DNA of 36,130 nt, from NCBI GenBank assembly GCA_012034595.1, contig JAAUPE010000068.1, forward strand, positions 1 through 36,130, read 5' to 3'. This document shows, one piece after another, positions 34,086-36,130 of the stretch; the first letter of the stretch is position 1; the number at the start of each line of letters is the position of its first letter. This DNA is from Calothrix sp. CSU_2_0 (GTDB lineage: Bacteria > Cyanobacteriota > Cyanobacteriia > Cyanobacteriales > Nostocaceae). The notes under the pieces are model-generated. The model saw only the letters and a list, made by a program, of their open reading frames with translations, did no database searches and was not told where the DNA came from. Both the position numbers and the translations under genes were made by a program.

Positions 34086-35502
34086 TTATCGACTCAAGTT
34101 TAAAGGCTTCTTCAGGCTGATTCTAATGAATTCCGTGTTGTCTGGTTGTTCGGGAATTCGACCAATACTATCAGCGTAGTTATTATCGTTGATAACGAGT
34201 AGTGTTCTTTCATCTAATGGCAACACACTCTCAATTGTCACAAATGGAAACGCAAAAACACCATTTTTTGTACCGTTTCCACCAATACCATTTGGGTCGG
34301 ATATCTTCAGCAAATCCACTAGCAATTCCTTCTCCACGAAACCTGCTTGATTTACCTTTTGGAGATTAATTTTATAGATGCGTTTAAATTGTGCAGGAGT
34401 TTTGAAAGCAGAGTTGCGAGAGTCTCCCTGATTATTATCGCGCTCAATCACCAAAAATTCTTCATTGTTGACCGCAGTTAAATCACCGATCGCATGGCTA
34501 GAATTTTCTAACTGATAAGCAAAAACTTGTCCGGTATATTTTTTGCTCGCTAAATCAAATTCATAAATCAACAAGCGCTTTTTGGGTATCATCTTTAATC
34601 GCACCTTCCAGCATTGCATACAACCTCGTCCCGCGAGGATTCAGTGCCATTCCTTCAAATCCCTTAGAACTATTGAGATTTGCTCCTGCATTTCGCGTTA
34701 CATTGTCGGCTAACTTGGTAAAATCTGGGTCAAACTCTGGATTATCGGGAGATTTGACAAAATCTGATTGACCAATACGTAATAAATTTGGCACAGGGAA
34801 AGGTGCTTCTAACAATTCTCCATTTGCTCCAAAATGTAGCAAAAATGGACCAAACTCATCTCCCATCCAAAAACTACCATCGGGAGAACGACGAAAAGAT
34901 TCAATATCCAAATCTCCACCTGTAAGCAAGCGATTCGCTTTAATCAGTTGATTCACAGGGATATTACTGCCAGGATAATTTGTTTGCGTCGCCACAATGG
35001 GAAAATTGACTAGAGAATTGCGATATGACTTTGGCATTAAGCTTGCGAAACTTTGCTGGGGGATGTATCCCTCAGCAAGATTTCGCCGCTTATCGCTTAG
35101 TCCAATAAAACTTTGACGGTTGAAGCGTAAAAGACGTTCTCCAGTCTGAAAATTCACCGGAAACACTTTACCAGTCGCAAAATCTGGTTCAACAGCATAA
35201 ATACGAAGTTCATAATCCAGGGAATTAGCTTTACTTCCAAAACCATTATCAGAAATAACTAGGAAAGTACCTGGTTTTGTGCCGGCAATGACGCTAGAAA
35301 AGCCCTGTACAGGTTGAGCATTGGGAAAAGGAGTAGTACGTCGAGTTTTCTTAAACTGTGCCGTTGTCGAGCCAGGAGCAAAGGTATCAGCTGCTAGAAT
35401 CGCACGTCCTGACAGTTCAGCAGCTTCTGCGCGATCGCTTGAAAGCAGTGATAAAACCACTGTCAGTATAAATCCGAACTTTTCCAACGGTAAATTTTTC
35501 AT
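34086..35502 (-). pseudogene. Secreted phytase-like esterase, frameshifted
   Basis: A gene of the esterase-like activity of phytase family (beta-propeller type). The ATG at 35502 starts a signal peptide (MKNLPLEKFGFILTVVLSLL, cleaved near AEA-AE), so the product is exported; a TTG four codons earlier is also open. Typical blocks are FLVISDNGFGSK, DIESFRRSPDGSFWMGDEFGP and GFEGMALNPRGTRLYAMLEGA. The frame then breaks at a run of five T on the + strand (34579-34583), reaching a false stop at 34561. The remaining C-terminus (RLLIYEFDL to FIRISLKKP) lies in another frame and ends at 34086. One extra base in the A-run explains the break. Repaired length is about 471 residues, usual for the family. 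It may be a recent mutation or a sequencing error. The substrate is uncertain; phytate activity is not implied. Confidence 0.8.
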
Positions 35503-35620
35503 TCTCAGCAGCAAAAAATCAAAGGTTAAAGGTTAAACAATCAATAGTTTACAGACTGTAAGTTAAGAATTGGCTATTGGTATAAGAATTCTGCATCAAC
35601 AAACCTGAAATGTTCAGCTA

Positions 35621-35676
35621 CCAATAACCAATAACCAATAACCATTAACCAATAACCAATAACCATTAACCATTAA
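35621..35676. repeat. CCAATAA/CCATTAA heptamer array, eight units
   Basis: Eight 7-bp units in exact register (CCAATAA x3, CCATTAA, CCAATAA x2, CCATTAA x2). The array lies between the 3' end of ndhM and the 5' end of the phytase-like gene, and may contain or displace the promoter of the latter. Confidence 0.9.
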
Positions 35677-35692
35677 CCAAAAAAAACTTTGC

Positions 35693-36043
35693 TTACTCAG
35701 CCTCAACACGGGGAAGTCCCATGCTGTAATTAGTGACACGGGCGTTAAGATTGTAGCTAATCTCAGCTTTTTGCAGGAGCGATCGCACAAAATGCTCCAA
35801 ATCCGAACCGATCCGACGCAGGTTATAGTCGGTTAAATCCACACCGCTCGAAGCTTCAACTAATTCATCAAACTGACGATAAACCTTTTGCAGCGCATCT
35901 TCATTCCAAATAAACTCATTATCAGGGTCAATATCCAACGTCAAAACCTGATTGCTGGGAACCAATTCGCCAGTTTTGTCTAATTCCGCCGAAAAAATGC
36001 GGATGTGGCGGGTTGTAGACTTAAGCAGCATCGCATTATCCAT
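35693..36043 (-). CDS. ndhM: NAD(P)H-quinone oxidoreductase subunit M
   Basis: 116 residues. It is a small peripheral subunit specific to the photosynthetic NDH-1 complex of cyanobacteria and chloroplasts, located on the cytosolic side of the thylakoid membrane in respiratory and cyclic electron flow. The family blocks are plain: [49 protein letters not shown] and [17 protein letters not shown]. The start at 36043 adds four residues (MDNA) before the ATG at 36031; both are possible. No other ndh gene is nearby, which is normal for ndhM. Confidence 0.95.
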   Translation of the reverse strand: MDNAMLLKSTTRHIRIFSAELDKTGELVPSNQVLTLDIDPDNEFIWNEDALQKVYRQFDELVEASSGVDLTDYNLRRIGSDLEHFVRSLLQKAEISYNLNARVTNYSMGLPRVEAE

Positions 36044-36092
36044 AATCTGAAGATGTCAAAATAGAGGTTGAACACCAATATTGTAGACCGCT

Positions 36093-36120
36093 ATTGGGGA
36101 TTGGGGATTGGGGATTGGGA
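36093..36120. repeat. ATTGGGG heptamer array, four units
   Basis: Three ATTGGGG units and one ATTGGGA in exact 7-bp register, about 50 bases upstream of ndhM. It is the reverse complement of the CCCCAAT family at the start of the window. Confidence 0.9.
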
Positions 36121-36130
36121 TGGATCGAAT

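Noticed and set aside
1-36130. tRNA, rRNA or other structured RNA genes
   Set aside because: I scanned the intergenic parts for cloverleaf-like sequence and found none that I can support; covariance-model searches would be decisive.

Overview
The window comes from a filamentous, probably heterocyst-forming cyanobacterium (Nostocales). The evidence is frequent HIP1 octamers (GCGATCGC), AT-rich intergenic DNA packed with short tandem heptamers and small palindromes, an ndhM gene, and a complete cyanobacterial nitrate-assimilation cluster in the order known from Anabaena/Nostoc. The genus cannot be fixed from the sequence alone.

Layout. (1) 50-1366: panD, followed by a metallo-beta-lactamase-fold protein whose metal ligands are all replaced. 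(2) 1737-10176, + strand: a signalling run made of a truncated PP2C phosphatase, a Ser/Thr kinase with an FHA domain, a zinc-ribbon/VWA protein, two paralogous zinc-ribbon Ser/Thr kinases, and two membrane proteins that share an unnamed domain, one of them carrying an FHA domain. (3) 10411-25941: nitrogen genes. cnaT, ntcB and nirB lie on the - strand, and the nirA-nrtA-nrtB-nrtC-nrtD-narB operon lies on the + strand, followed by a PsiE-like membrane gene and narM. An NtcA-type promoter lies about 0.6 kb upstream of nirA. (4) 26454-33582: a second signalling run made of an FHA-PrsW membrane protease, an unknown 220-residue protein, a CHAT (caspase-like) protease with FHA, and a zinc-ribbon/PP2C membrane protein with a degenerate kinase-like region. 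(5) 34086-36043, - strand: a frameshifted secreted phytase-like esterase gene and ndhM.

How the genes fit together. The nitrogen block is a functional unit. NtcA, NtcB and CnaT drive nir transcription, NrtABCD imports nitrate/nitrite, NarB (matured with NarM) reduces nitrate to nitrite, and NirA (helped by NirB) reduces nitrite to ammonium. However, narB is disrupted here by a single-base frameshift and carries two in-frame repeat insertions, so nitrate reduction is in doubt unless the frameshift is a sequencing error. The two signalling runs share a small set of modules: FHA in four proteins, zinc ribbons in four proteins, kinases, PP2C, VWA, and two proteases. They look like one phosphorylation-controlled network split by the nitrogen block. 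They recall the VWA-kinase-PP2C (TerY-P type) triads known from comparative genomics, with CHAT and PrsW proteases as possible outputs. This is my main candidate for an undescribed system, and it is an inference from domain content.

Repeats are a second theme. There are five or more unrelated tandem repeats of 7-bp period, several families of interspersed palindromes (one in almost every intercistronic gap of the nir operon), and a small MITE-like element present in two copies.
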